From Welwitschia mirabilis (lineage: Eukaryota > Gnetophyta > Gnetopsida > Welwitschiales), in contig JBOZIK010000001.1 in the NCBI GenBank assembly GCA_051453625.1, positions 202,156,707-202,220,706 of the forward strand: 64,000 nt of DNA. Reading direction: 5' to 3'. Every line of letters starts with the position of its first letter. The first letter of the stretch is position 1. A program made the translations under genes and the position numbers. Below, one piece after another: positions 33,501 through 43,991 of this stretch. The notes below the pieces were generated by a model that was not told the DNA's origin, ran no database searches, and saw nothing but the letters and a program-made list of their open reading frames with translations.

Positions 33501-34149
33501 CTCACAGGTTTAGCATTTTATTTGAGGTATATTTTATATTACATAATGGAAATGGGTATGACTGTCAAATCATTATGGGACCAAGCAAATGCATGAACCT
33601 TAAATTCTAAAAGAGAGACGAGACTAGATTCTTATTGAGGAAAAAGGTTTTTATTGATAATTAATGGTTTGTTTAGGTATATATTCAGAAAATGTATTTT
33701 AGTTCATTATCTAAGGTTTTCACATTCAGGTTTAGGTTCAGACTATTGCTTTTAGGAAAATTCTTAAAAAAAATGAGTGTCATATTATACTGTCATCCAG
33801 ACATCAGTAGTGGATCACCACCCTGAAAATAAGAAATCACAAGGTTATGAATTTCTTGGACTTCTACATAATTTATAGACTTAGGCTTACTACTCCCCAA
33901 ATTAGAAAACTCAGTTGGTATATGGTCAAACTCAAGTTGATTATTAGACACATAAAGGTAGTCTACTTCTAATTTATTATTAATCAAGGTTGATTTATAA
34001 AGCATGGACCATCTTTCCTTAAGTAGGTAGTGCTATAAAAATAGAGTTGTCTTAATTTATTCCTTCAAACTTAAATAGTTGCCTAAATCCTTTTCGGCTG
34101 CATTAAATAATCTTATTAAAATTTATTTATTTCTAAAATGACACATCAT
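33501..34149 (-). other. Protease-RT linker of B1
   Basis: A 70-codon open frame at 33793-34005 (DYLYVSNNQLEFDHIPTEFS) lies in the right direction and is probably linker coding sequence. A dyad-module remnant is near 33798 (GTCATCC). Confidence 0.5.
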
Positions 34150-34500
34150 CAATTCAATTCTTATATCTATGATACAGTGTACTGTTGCACAGAAAGCTCT
34201 ACCTAGAAGTAAAGGATATCCATCATAGTGTTAAACTTCTAAAACAACTACATTGATGGAATAGAAGGCTTCCTCTATCTGAATGATCAAGTCCTTTATC
34301 ACACCTAATAGTTTCTTCACAAATATGTCGGCTAACTTTAAGATAATATGTGTAGGTTCTACTCTTTCTTCCAAACTAAGACGTTGACAAATGTGCAAGA
34401 ATATAATATAGATACTAGCTCTAATATCTGTCAAGACTTTCTTTATTCTATAGTTTTCCTCTAAAGTAATAATCATGGTTGCTACTCCTAGATCTTTAAA
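34150..34500 (-). pseudogene. pol: Protease of B1, active site mutated
   Basis: Would process gag-pol. On the minus strand 34231-34476 is open and reads IIITLEENYRIKKVLTDIRA (approximately), with the active-site motif at 34414-34428 as DIRAS instead of DIGAS. The glycine after the catalytic Asp-Ile has become Arg, which should abolish activity. Downstream come HICQRLSLEERVEPTHIILK and IKDLIIQIEEAFYSINVVVL, collinear with the other two copies. Confidence 0.85.
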
Positions 34501-34619
34501 CTTTGATTATTTTTGGTGCACCAAGTTGCTAATGGATTAAGTTAGGAAGATTTTACTAGGGATGGTTTGTTTTTATTTTCTTCTTATTAGTATTTCTATA
34601 GCTTAAAATATCTTGAGTT

Positions 34620-36250
34620 TTCTTGAAAAAAATTCCAAAAAGATAAGTTGATGCTTATATTTTTTATTAAGGCTTTCAAATGATCATCAAAGATGGGGTT
34701 TGTATTAAGCTTATCAAGCCATGAGATAGTAAGTATCTTTTATGAAGGATATTTATTTTGAAAAAGGGAAGGAATGGTATTCTAGCATTTTTATGTCCTC
34801 TTCCTCATCACTCTTATTACTTTGTGAAGTTGAAGCCTCATGGGTAGGAGGAGTTACATCAATTCCATTTCTTGTCATCACCTTATAATCTTTTCTTACT
34901 TCATTAGGGTTTAGTAAAGGTTAAGTGGCAAGAGACCTTGTAGTCTTTTATGGGAAAGTATGGTTTGTTGTAAAATTCTTACAAGGTCTTTTATATTTGT
35001 GTTTGTCTTTTCTTGAGTTTTTCTCAACTCATTAATAGAATTCCTAAGAGGATCACTACGGTTTTAAGAGTTGAAAGGGCTTTCTAAGTTATTTGAGTTA
35101 TTGAATTGAATGTTTGAGTGCTCAAATCTATTTCTAAAAGGTTGGAAGTTAGAATGGTGTGTTTAAAAATTTCTATAGTTTGGTTATTCACTCATCTTAT
35201 TTTGAAAGTTGTTATGATTTTGAACTTGTCTTTGGTTGTAGTTTTGATTGTAGTTCGAAAGTATTTGGTTAAAGGTACAAACTTCCTTATAGGTTTTTTT
35301 TTTTTTGTAGGTAGGAAGTAAGGAATAATCTTTTGTGACATGATAGCTATCTTCACATAAATCATATGTTGGAACTACAACTTCAATCTTCTTGATTGCC
35401 ACTTTACCATCAAGGATCATATGGGTGTATTTCTTTAAGATAGAAGTAAAATTCTTAATGATACTAGTTGGATTATTTTTAGTTTTTATTTCATTCCTTT
35501 CATGTTTTACCTCTTTTAGGCCTTTAACGATTTGACCTATAGTTCAGTTTTCTCTAAGTAAGGGTTTAGGCTAAGTTTGAATTACTTCTACCAAGTCTTC
35601 CAATACCTTCAAGCATCATCTAGGGTTTGGTTTAACAAGTTGCCTCCATAAGAAAAATCTATAAATTGCTTTATATGACTGTTTAACCCACTATGAAAAT
35701 AGTTAACTATTGCTTTGTATGACTGTTTAACCCACTGTAAAAATAGTCAACTAGTTTTACTTATGAAAAGGAACCTATAGGGTTCAAATATAAAGTAACA
35801 AAGAATCTCTCATTGATAGAGGCATAATTTTTATTAAGAATTTGTTGGAATTGGGTGACTTCTTTCTTATGTTTTTAGATGGTATTTTACTTGTGAATCT
35901 CTTGATGAAGGATTCTTAAAATTGACTCCAACATTTTAGACTTTTGTGGAAAATCATTCTAAGCTAAAGTTTTGCTTTATCTCTTAAAGTGATGGGAAAA
36001 ATAACCATGTAGGTTCTTCATTTATTTATTTTATACTATTTCCAGAAGTAAGGATAAGTTTTTTAATATCAACGATGTGTTATAAAAAATCTTTATTAGG
36101 TTCTCCACTAAAGGTAGAATAAACATTCAAGTTATGAAGTTCTACATCATCACCAAAAGATAAGTCAAAAGGAATTTAGATTTCATGTTTCTTATTTACT
36201 ATAAGATCTCTAAGAGTGACATGGATATTAATTTGAGAAGGAGTGGTATT
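34620..36250 (-). pseudogene. gag: gag of B1, decayed
   Basis: Collinear with the other gag copies. The N-terminal end is near 36180-36240. The zinc knuckle at 35325-35366 reads YDLCEDSYHVTKDY, so the first Cys has also become Tyr in addition to the terminal Tyr shared by all copies. It is followed by VCTFNQILSNYNQNYNQRQ, Asn/Gln-rich. The C-terminal helix (NSINELRKTQEKTN) is at about 34990-35060. A partial tandem duplication is visible at 35660-35760, where TATGACTGTTTAACCCACT appears twice about 45 bases apart. Confidence 0.85.
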
Positions 36251-36899
36251 AAGAGTTCTAATAACATGGTAGCAAAATCAGGCTCTATAAAAATAAAAGT
36301 GGAAATTGTAAGAATTTCAAAATCTTACATACCTTCATTGTTTTTACCTATTTCTATTTTAAAATTTATCAAACCTTCTCTAATATTTTTTGCAATTAAC
36401 AAAAGCTCTCTTTGTTATTTTTCCTTTTTTACTAGATTTAACCATTTATGCTTAGTATCGTATTTATAAAAGTACCATTCCTGTCATCTTCCAGATGATA
36501 TTCTAGATAACAGAACATAGAAATCATCAGAAAAGAAAGAGTAAAAAATAAAAATGAAAGACTAACTCTTACAAAAAACTCAGAAAATATATTGTCATCC
36601 ATCTAAATCATCTAGATGAATCAGAGAATGATGGAACAAAACCCTAAAATTAACAAAAAACTGAAACAGAAAACTCACAGCATAAAAGTCATCATCGCAT
36701 TCATGGTCTAGATGATGAAGTGGATGATGAACTTTTATTGTAGAATAGAAAAACAAACTTCAATTTAAAAAATAGAAAACTGACTCTCCAAAAATGGGAA
36801 ACCTATACTATTGTAGGTATTGTTACACCACTGTTGTAGCAAGCATTCAAACTAAAATACTTATTGAAGCAACAGCAACTCTTAAACTCTAAAAAACCT
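36251..36899 (-). other. Leader of B1
   Basis: Noncoding. It holds at least three dyad modules (near 36482, 36593 and 36697). The last has AGATGAT-N5-GGATGAT as its right half. No open frame of interest. Confidence 0.65.
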
Positions 36900-36917
36900 T
36901 CCTTGGTAATAACACCA
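36900..36917 (-). promoter_or_regulatory. Primer-binding site of B1
   Basis: The minus strand reads TGGTGTTATTACCAAGGA, three bases inside the LTR. Against TGGCGCCGTTGCCGGGGA it has seven differences, all C-to-T or G-to-A. Confidence 0.85.
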
Positions 36918-36920
36918 AGA

Positions 36921-38200
36921 TGTTGCAGTGTGTATTTATGCAATGTTTACATCCTAAGTAAAATCCTGTTAATCACAAATAATATACACAAATACAACAC
37001 ACTAATATATATGGGAGTGANNNNNNNNNNNNNNNNNNNNNNNNNNNNNNNNNNNNNNNNNNNNNNNNNNNNNNNNNNNNNNNNNNNNNNNNNNNNNNNN
37101 NNNNNNNNNNNNNNNNNNNNATTAATGCAATGTTTATGCCCTAAGTAGAATCCTGTTAATCAAAAATAATAATGCATAATCACAACATACTAGTATAAAT
37201 AGGAGTTAACCCAAATGTTGTAATCCATCGAAGGCCAAAGTATGTAAATAAAAGAGTTTCTTTCAAAAGAGAAATACTATAACATAACCTACAAAAATAA
37301 CTTGCAATGCATGAAAATGAAATGAAACACACTTATGAAAAGATAATCTAGAAAAAGAAATAATAATTCACTTAACCTAAACTAACCAAGCACAACCTTG
37401 ACAAAGGTTGCCCTCATAACCTATATCATAGGAGAAACTATCACTAGATCTCAAGCAACATAAGCTATGAGGGAGAAGAACATTCATACATTAAAGCACA
37501 AAAAGGAACTGTTTTGTATTAGAAATCATACCACATCTATCTTACAAAGTAGCCATACCTCAATGAAGAATATGATATCCAGCACCAAGGAAATGTCTCT
37601 TTAAAACTAAAAGATGATTCTTTGGCCCTTTGATCTTCTGTCATGATAATTTTAGGTGTAAATGAAGATAAGAAGGAGTCAAGGAGGAGATCTATATTTA
37701 TTAACTCAAGACACAAAATAGTATATATAGAAAGGTACAAGTAAACTATAATGGCTACACAGAAAGAAAATAGAATACAAGTGGTGAAAGTTTGATGAAT
37801 GTTCACTATGGGTATTACAATAGTGTCATTTGGCTAGTCATTTGGATGATATAGGAGAAAATGCTATATTATGATCAATTTACATCAGTTGCCAGTTAGA
37901 CCTTAGTTAACATATAATTGGCATGGTCATCCATACCATTATTCAAACGATTAGGTGGATGATGGCCTTTAATAAATATTTAGTCATTTCATTAGCCTTG
38001 TTTTTTATAGGAAGTTATCATCATAAATACAAAGTATTCATATTTTTTTAGAATTCTTATAAATTATCATAGAGATTGCATATTTTCATGCTTTTCATCC
38101 TAGCTCTCCATTATCATAGAAACCAAGCATTTACTTGTCTATTTACCTACAAAACAACTCAGAATACCCTATGAAATATGTGTAAGTTGGTAGTGCAATA
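36921..38200 (-). repeat. 5' LTR of B1 with duplicated end
   Basis: 36921-37020 is the first 100 bases of a B-type LTR (TGTTGCAGTG..), then a 100-N gap. 37121-38200 is a nearly complete LTR that begins again about 13 bases from the LTR edge. The two starts differ by many substitutions, so they are not one sequence read twice. TATA-like box at 37695-37703 (minus). Confidence 0.85.
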
Positions 38201-38205
38201 GAATT
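38201..38205. repeat. Right target-site duplication of B1 (GAATT, decayed)
   Basis: Occupies exactly the place of AACAT in the uninterrupted A units; the following 11 bases resume unit A3. Confidence 0.6.
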
Positions 38206-40249
38206 CTACATTAGCCCCCTTCTTGAAATGTTTAACACATCACAATATAACAATTGAATGTCATACACAATAACCATTATAAGATGTAATAATGATAGCT
38301 TCAGAAAATGATGATGTGTATGCATAATCAAGGATAGTAATACTGAACCTGATGTGTATACACTAAGTAGTGATAACACAAAATGTTGTATACAAATCCA
38401 TTAGTGAGTTTTAATACATCCTACAAGGAAAAAATTCAAAAAAATTAATCATAACATTACTTCCCTTGTTCATGGCTTCTTGAGTATCCTAGATCATACC
38501 TACAAGAAAGTTCTATAACTATGTTATTGTGGCCTACTAAATAATGTCGATAATGCATACCATATAAGTAATATGAAATCATATATCAATCAACACACTA
38601 TATGCGTGTATCATAAAAGCTTAAAATAACCCCTCATAAATAAAGTATCTCCAAGTTTTCACAGAAATCAATCCTACAACCAATAGAAGAGTCAATACAT
38701 CCCCCATTGCAATAATTTTAGAGGAGCTGTTTCATCCACCTAGTCATTTAGATGACATACATGGAACAACTCTAGGAAAAATAAGGATTTGAAAAAATAG
38801 TAAAATCCAAGTAGAATAGATAATTAAGAATAGTAGCAGTGAATTCTCAAAAAGTTATTATGAAAGATAGGTAAAGCTAAGAATCGTCATTCAAGGACTA
38901 ATGGTAAAGAAATTAAAAATAGAAAAAGATCAAGGTAATAGAAAAGGATCAAGCCATGTTAAGGCATCAAAGAGATAGAAATAATGTTAACAAAAATCCT
39001 CAAATGTACCCTAAACCCAATAAGCATTCAAGATCTATAAGTGGATGTATGCAAAATTAAAAGCAAAGAAATGGAAAAAAAATTAGCATAAAACAAAAGG
39101 AACACATTAATCAAAGTGAAAAAAATGCATCAATTAAAGTCTTAAAATAAAAAAAACACTTATAAATGAAAACTATGAGAAAAAATCCTAGGTATTATGT
39201 GGAAAAATATACAGAAATGACTTTGAAAATTATAAATAAAATAACTAAGAAACAATATAATAAAAATAGATAACTAGGAACATGAAGAAGATTGTTTACC
39301 TATCCAAAAGTCCACCTTAGCAAAGTTCCTTAATATAAATTATAAAATCACTTGATAATAATGCATGACATAATGTAAAAATCTTATAAAGTATCACTTA
39401 AATATGAAGTGATTATGATAAGACCAAGTATATATAATGTTTTCAATTAAAGAATGATAAGATCAAAAGCTACTTAGAAATGAAATTACTAGCTCATACC
39501 TAAAAACAACACTAGAATCCAAAAAATCAGAATGAACATGTAAAAGTACTATATGCAAAATGAGTCTAAAAAATAAACAATGCCTTTGATGACATCAAAG
39601 ACATTACTGATCCCATAGCTTCTAAGTGAAAAATTATTTTTCTATGATGGGGGAAGATCAACAACTATTAGAGGAGTAAAGATCCATACAACATGGCCAA
39701 TTGACCCCTAAGTGAAGTGCTTATAGCTACCATATCACACTGCTAAAGGCTACTCTTGGAAAAATTTTCCCTAGTGTACTTGTGATAGGACATCATGGTG
39801 ATCATAATTTTAGTTTAGATATAAACGATCATGGTCATTATTTATTTCTTTTATTTTTTCCTTTTTTAAGTAAAAAGATAAATTCCACATGACCAAGTAC
39901 TTATAAGCATAAGAATAAAGCAATGAGATGAAAAACAAGGAAGAATACCCAAACAACTAAAGACTTATATCATTGAAAGAGAATAAAAGAAACCAAGGCA
40001 TCTTCCTTCAAAATGAAATTCATAGATGTATGAATGACTTAAGATTGATTAAATCCAATATTATCACTTAGAATACCTAAGTAAAATATTTACTAGTCAT
40101 GGTAAATTTATAAAGTAAAATATTAGTCAAGTTAAAGATGTTCAAGTGATAGCATGATGTTTACCAAAAGAATTAACTAAGAAATAATTTAGATAATGGC
40201 AAGAAGAAAATCCAAAATAAGTGCTTCTATTGGATTCAAGTTTTAATTA
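38206..40249 (-). other. 3' noncoding region of unit A3
   Basis: Continues from 18111. Contains a module near 38733, the conserved block (39590-39830) and the internal purine tract (39846-39868). No coding sequence recognised. Confidence 0.75.
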
Positions 40250-42064
40250 ATATATATTTCAATGATTTTTAATCTTCTATCAATTAACCTCTAAATTTCC
40301 CAAGTGTTTAGATTATAGGTTTTAATTAAGCCATCTTAAGATGTAATTTTTCTAAGAGATAAGAACCAAACCATTGATAGGTTTAACTAGTTACGTAAAA
40401 GTTACACTCAGGTATTGTATTTATTAGAAAAATAAGGGTCAAACTAAATAGAAACCATTTGATAAAACATAAAATATATACAATCATTTTGAAGTAAAAT
40501 CAATTGGAGGAAAAAAGAGTAAAATGATAAAACTTTGATAACACAAATTTTAGAATCCAAATAAAAGATAAAGAAGTGATACATTTCTTTGACAAATGAT
40601 CTTTTATTAAAACATTATAAATCATTAATATCATTATATAATTCATTCAAGGTACTAATCAAAAAATGGGTCTAAGAAGTTTTTAAGGGCTTTTGAGAAT
40701 GTGTAATAAGATTGAAAAGCTCCTTAATATTTAATTTAAAAAATGGATTATTATCAAGAAGATAAGGTTTACCAATGTAAAATTCCAGGATATTCCAAGT
40801 CATACTTTTTAAAAGAATAGTCATTAGAAGAACAAGCTAAAGTAAACTTGGTAGAAAAAAAAAGAATGTTACTTTAAGTATCACATAGATTTTTGAAAGG
40901 AAGAGATTAAGAAATAGGATAAATAGAGTCTTCAAAATTATTCATTTCATGAAAGTTAAGGAAAGTAACATGGCTTTAAGAATTACATAAAGGTTTAAAT
41001 TGAAGGGATGGATAAATATTATCATTATTAAGATCATAAGGTAATGTGAAAGTAAAAGTAGAAGTGCAATGAAGGATATGATTTGAAGTTATATATGAAG
41101 GCACAGGTTCAAAGGATGTAAAAGTATAAATAGAATAAACGAGTCTATACTCTATAAAGTTCATATGAATTCTATAGGTCCTTCATTGTAGTCGATTTCT
41201 TTATTATTATCTTTATCTTTCTTTCATTAGGTTGTTTCTTCACTTTCCTCATCATTATTTGTGATTATATCTCCCTTCTCTCATTGAATATTGCTTTCAT
41301 TCTCTAGGTTATTGTATTCTTTTTCTAGATTATCTAGTAGTAAATGGATGGTAGGGATATGATCTACTACCTCAATATCATCATCAAATGAATGGTCATC
41401 CTTATTATTATTATTAAAAAGTTGAGTTAATTTATTGTTATCTTACCTTTACTCATCTCTAAGTGAGTAGGATGTTAAGGTTTGATTTAAAATTTCATCT
41501 TCTATTCAAAAACAAGAATCATTCTCATTTGTTTCTAAATTCTCATTTTCCTCAAGTTAGGATGTAGTAGGATAGGTTTGAGGATGCTGTGTTGTAAAAG
41601 AACCTTGATTTAGTAATAGTATTTGTTAAAATATTTGAATTAGATTTTCTAGGGTTTTATTAGTATTTTCTTGACTCTTCTCCATTTCTTCAATCATCTG
41701 GTTTAATTAAATCTTTTTCTTCCTCATAGTAGCTCATGGAAATTGGATTGTCTTCTTTATAATAATGTGTGGAAGATGATTCGGATTAACAAGAATGATT
41801 CTAGGAAGTTTCTCTAAATGAGGTGAAATACTTGTTAAAAAGTTTCATTATCATTTCTATATGGAGTTTGGAAAGAAGAGGGGAAAGAATAATATGGTTG
41901 GAAAGAGGAAGAGGCCTAATTCCTATTCTCAATAGCATTTTGTGTTGTTTTTCCTCTTTCTATAAAAATTTCTTAAAGTGTTTTCTTATGATTATCCTCA
42001 AAATTTTCAAGTTTCTCTTTCTTTTAGAAAGAATTTCCCCAAGGATCCTTCTATCACTATTCAT
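40250..42064 (-). pseudogene. ORF-N, copy in unit A3
   Basis: Collinear with the A2 copy. Candidate start ATG at 42062-42064. The N-terminal frame here reads further than in other copies: NSDRRILGEILSKRKRNLK then IIRKHFKKFL. A central open stretch at 40976-41164 reads YRLVYSIYTFTSFEPVPSYI and then NHILHCTSTFTFTLPYDLNN, the counterpart of YDLDNDNLSP in A2. The hydrophobic C-terminal part lies at about 40500-40560. Interrupted by stops; not intact. It lies between the internal purine tract and the leader, as in every A unit. Confidence 0.6.
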
Positions 42065-42315
42065 TGAAGTAATTAAGAAGAATGAAATAAGAAAATTTAA
42101 TTCAAGATGGTAAGGAAGATAAGTACATAGTGAAGATCAAGTCTTTCTCTCTTTGATATTTTATCCTTTTATCAAAATTGTTGGATCCTTAACACTTAAA
42201 AGATGTGTAATGGCTACTATTTTAACTATTATGGGGATAATTAACAAAATGACCATAGCAAAAAAGGAAAATTATAGAACAAAAGAATGAATTGTGGAAA
42301 GACAAAGTGGCCATT

Positions 42316-42353
42316 ATCATCCTATGTATCATGGGGATGACAGTGGAAATGAC
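42316..42353. repeat. 38-bp tripartite module, leader of A3, copy 1
   Basis: ATCATCC, N12 (TATGTATCATGG), GGATGAC, N5 (AGTGG), AAATGAC. Confidence 0.85.
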
Positions 42354-42430
42354 ATATTATTATGCTATAAAAACCAAAAACATAAAACCTAAAAAAGTTA
42401 TGGAAAAAAATAAATTTACAATTTTGAGTT

Positions 42431-42468
42431 ATCATTCTCTATGTCATGGGGATGACAAAGAGGATGAT
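42431..42468. repeat. 38-bp tripartite module, leader of A3, copy 2
   Basis: ATCATTC, N12 (TCTATGTCATGG), GGATGAC, N5 (AAAGA), GGATGAT. It starts 115 bases after copy 1. Confidence 0.85.
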
Positions 42469-42615
42469 AGTACTTCTTAATGCTATGGGAAAAAAATTAC
42501 AAAAATAAACCTACTAAACTATAATAAAAATACAATATTACTTTAAATAAATAACTAGAATTGAAATTCAAGGTATTTATATTTATATTGATAATCCTTC
42601 AACTTCTTGTGACAT

Positions 42616-42633
42616 TTCCTAACAATGGTGTCA
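42616..42633 (-). promoter_or_regulatory. Primer-binding site of unit A3
   Basis: The minus strand reads TGACACCATTGTTAGGAA; seven differences from the tRNA-Asp complement, all C-to-T or G-to-A. Confidence 0.8.
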
Positions 42634-43375
42634 AAATGTTGTAGCATGAATTTATGTAATATTTAAGTCCTTAGGCAAAATCTATAAATCATAATACTTA
42701 TAGAAAATACACACTAGTATAGACAAGAGACAGCTTGAATGTCATAATCCATTAAAGGCACTAGGTTAAAAGTTAGAGAATTTTTTTACAAAGTATTTTA
42801 GTCTTTTCTATTTTAGTAAATGAAAAATAAATAATAAATTGGCATAATGTAATATGAAGATGATAAAATACAAATAGATAAAATGCAACTACAATTAGTC
42901 CTATTTGGATTCCAATCCTCCTATTATAATAATTAGTTCTTATAACTCAGATCAATTAGAAAGAGTTTATTACTTATTCCTAACCAACATAAACTATAAA
43001 ATATGCCAAATAGAGTATAAATAATGCAAATATAGAAATGGAATGAAATAGAATGCAATCCAAAATCTAAACTAATAAAGTCAACCTTAACAAAGGTTTC
43101 CCTTATAATCTAAATAAACTAGGGAATTATCACCAAACCATAATCAACTTGAACCATAAGAGACATTTACATAATAAGAGTAAAAATAGTTTTTAAATTA
43201 ATCATCAATTTAATATCCACTTATGACAAAGTAGCAACACTTCAATGGAGGATACTCAGCCCAACACTAAGGAAATCTTCGCTTTGTAGCTAATGGATAG
43301 ATCTCTTGTCCTTCAATTTTCCATCATAAGAATATCTAGTATAAAACATTAAATTAAAAGTGAGGATAAGGGAGG

Positions 43376-43383
43376 TATTTATA
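43376..43383 (-). promoter_or_regulatory. TATA box of LTR4
   Basis: TATAAATA on the minus strand. Confidence 0.6.
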
Positions 43384-43502
43384 GTTTAACATTGAAGGTT
43401 CTAAAATCGTAATCCTAGAAGTTGGAAAAGAAACCCTAGTAGCCCAGATGGAGTAGATGACCCCATTACAAGATTATTTAGTTCTATTTATATAAAATAA
43501 TT

Positions 43503-43540
43503 ATCATCCTCATAGTGGTAAGGATGACTCGAGGGATGAT
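43503..43540. repeat. 38-bp tripartite module, LTR4 copy 1
   Basis: ATCATCC, N12, GGATGAC, N5 (TCGAG), GGATGAT. Confidence 0.85.
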
Positions 43541-43611
43541 GCCCAATAAAAATAGGTAAGTCATCATCTTCTAGCCCTATAATCAGCCCCGTAGTTGGCT
43601 ATAAATATGTC

Positions 43612-43649
43612 ATCATCCCTTATGTGATGGGAAAGATAATGGAGATGAC
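43612..43649. repeat. 38-bp tripartite module, LTR4 copy 2
   Basis: ATCATCC, N12, GAAAGAT, N5 (AATGG), AGATGAC. Confidence 0.8.
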
Positions 43650-43724
43650 ACCTCCTTAGAAAAGGGGGCTAGTTGGGTCCTAGCTCTAGTCTATGTCACT
43701 GTTGCAATAGGCTACTAAAGTGCT

Positions 43725-43762
43725 ATTATCTTGACTATTATGGGGATGACAAGGGGAATGAC
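43725..43762. repeat. 38-bp tripartite module, LTR4 copy 3
   Basis: ATTATCT, N12, GGATGAC, N5 (AAGGG), GAATGAC. Confidence 0.8.
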
Positions 43763-43991
43763 AGCCTTCAAAATCTGTCTAGATAAAGAAAATTAGCCTC
43801 CTTAATCATTAATCTTCCTCCAAAACATTAAGTACCATAATATGTCTAAAATGACTCTAAATATATTATATGTTTCATTGATCATCCCATTGATTCTTCA
43901 TAATCATCAGAATTACATTTAAACCTGTATAAATGTTTTGTAAAAGTACTCAAAATATTCCATCAAAATACTAAAAATTAACATCTCAACA

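Larger units (their letters stand above)
18112..38200 (-). mobile_element. B1: autonomous Athila-like element nested in unit A3
   Basis: A 20.1 kb insertion including the nested B2. In element order (minus strand): 5' LTR (36921-38200, with a 100-N gap), PBS (36900-36917), leader, gag, protease, RT, RNase H, integrase, 3' noncoding (29427-30565), B2 insertion (21644-29421), ORF-E (19868-20935), polypurine tract (19184-19196) and 3' LTR (18112-19183). The LTRs are about 1.07 kb, shorter than the A type (1.3 kb), but share blocks with them. It retains an intact FMDD RT motif. Decayed but structurally the most complete element here. Confidence 0.88.
17817..42636 (-). mobile_element. Non-autonomous unit A3, split by the nested B1 element
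   Basis: Internal region between LTR3 and LTR4, interrupted at 18111 by B1 and resuming at 38206. Removing B1 and one target duplication gives an LTR3-to-LTR4 period of about 6.09 kb, matching the LTR5-LTR6 period (6.14 kb). The right part holds the 3' noncoding region (38206-39590), conserved block, purine tract, ORF-N (40250-42064), leader with two modules, and PBS. Confidence 0.88.
42637..43991 (-). repeat. LTR4 (A type), complete, 1355 bp
   Basis: TGTTGTAGC..CTCAACA, with PBS on the left and a polypurine tract (43992-44004, minus strand AAGTAGGGGGG) on the right. TATA box at 43376-43383 (minus). Its three modules at 43503-43540, 43612-43649 and 43725-43762 all keep spacers of 12 and 5. 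Confidence 0.93.
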
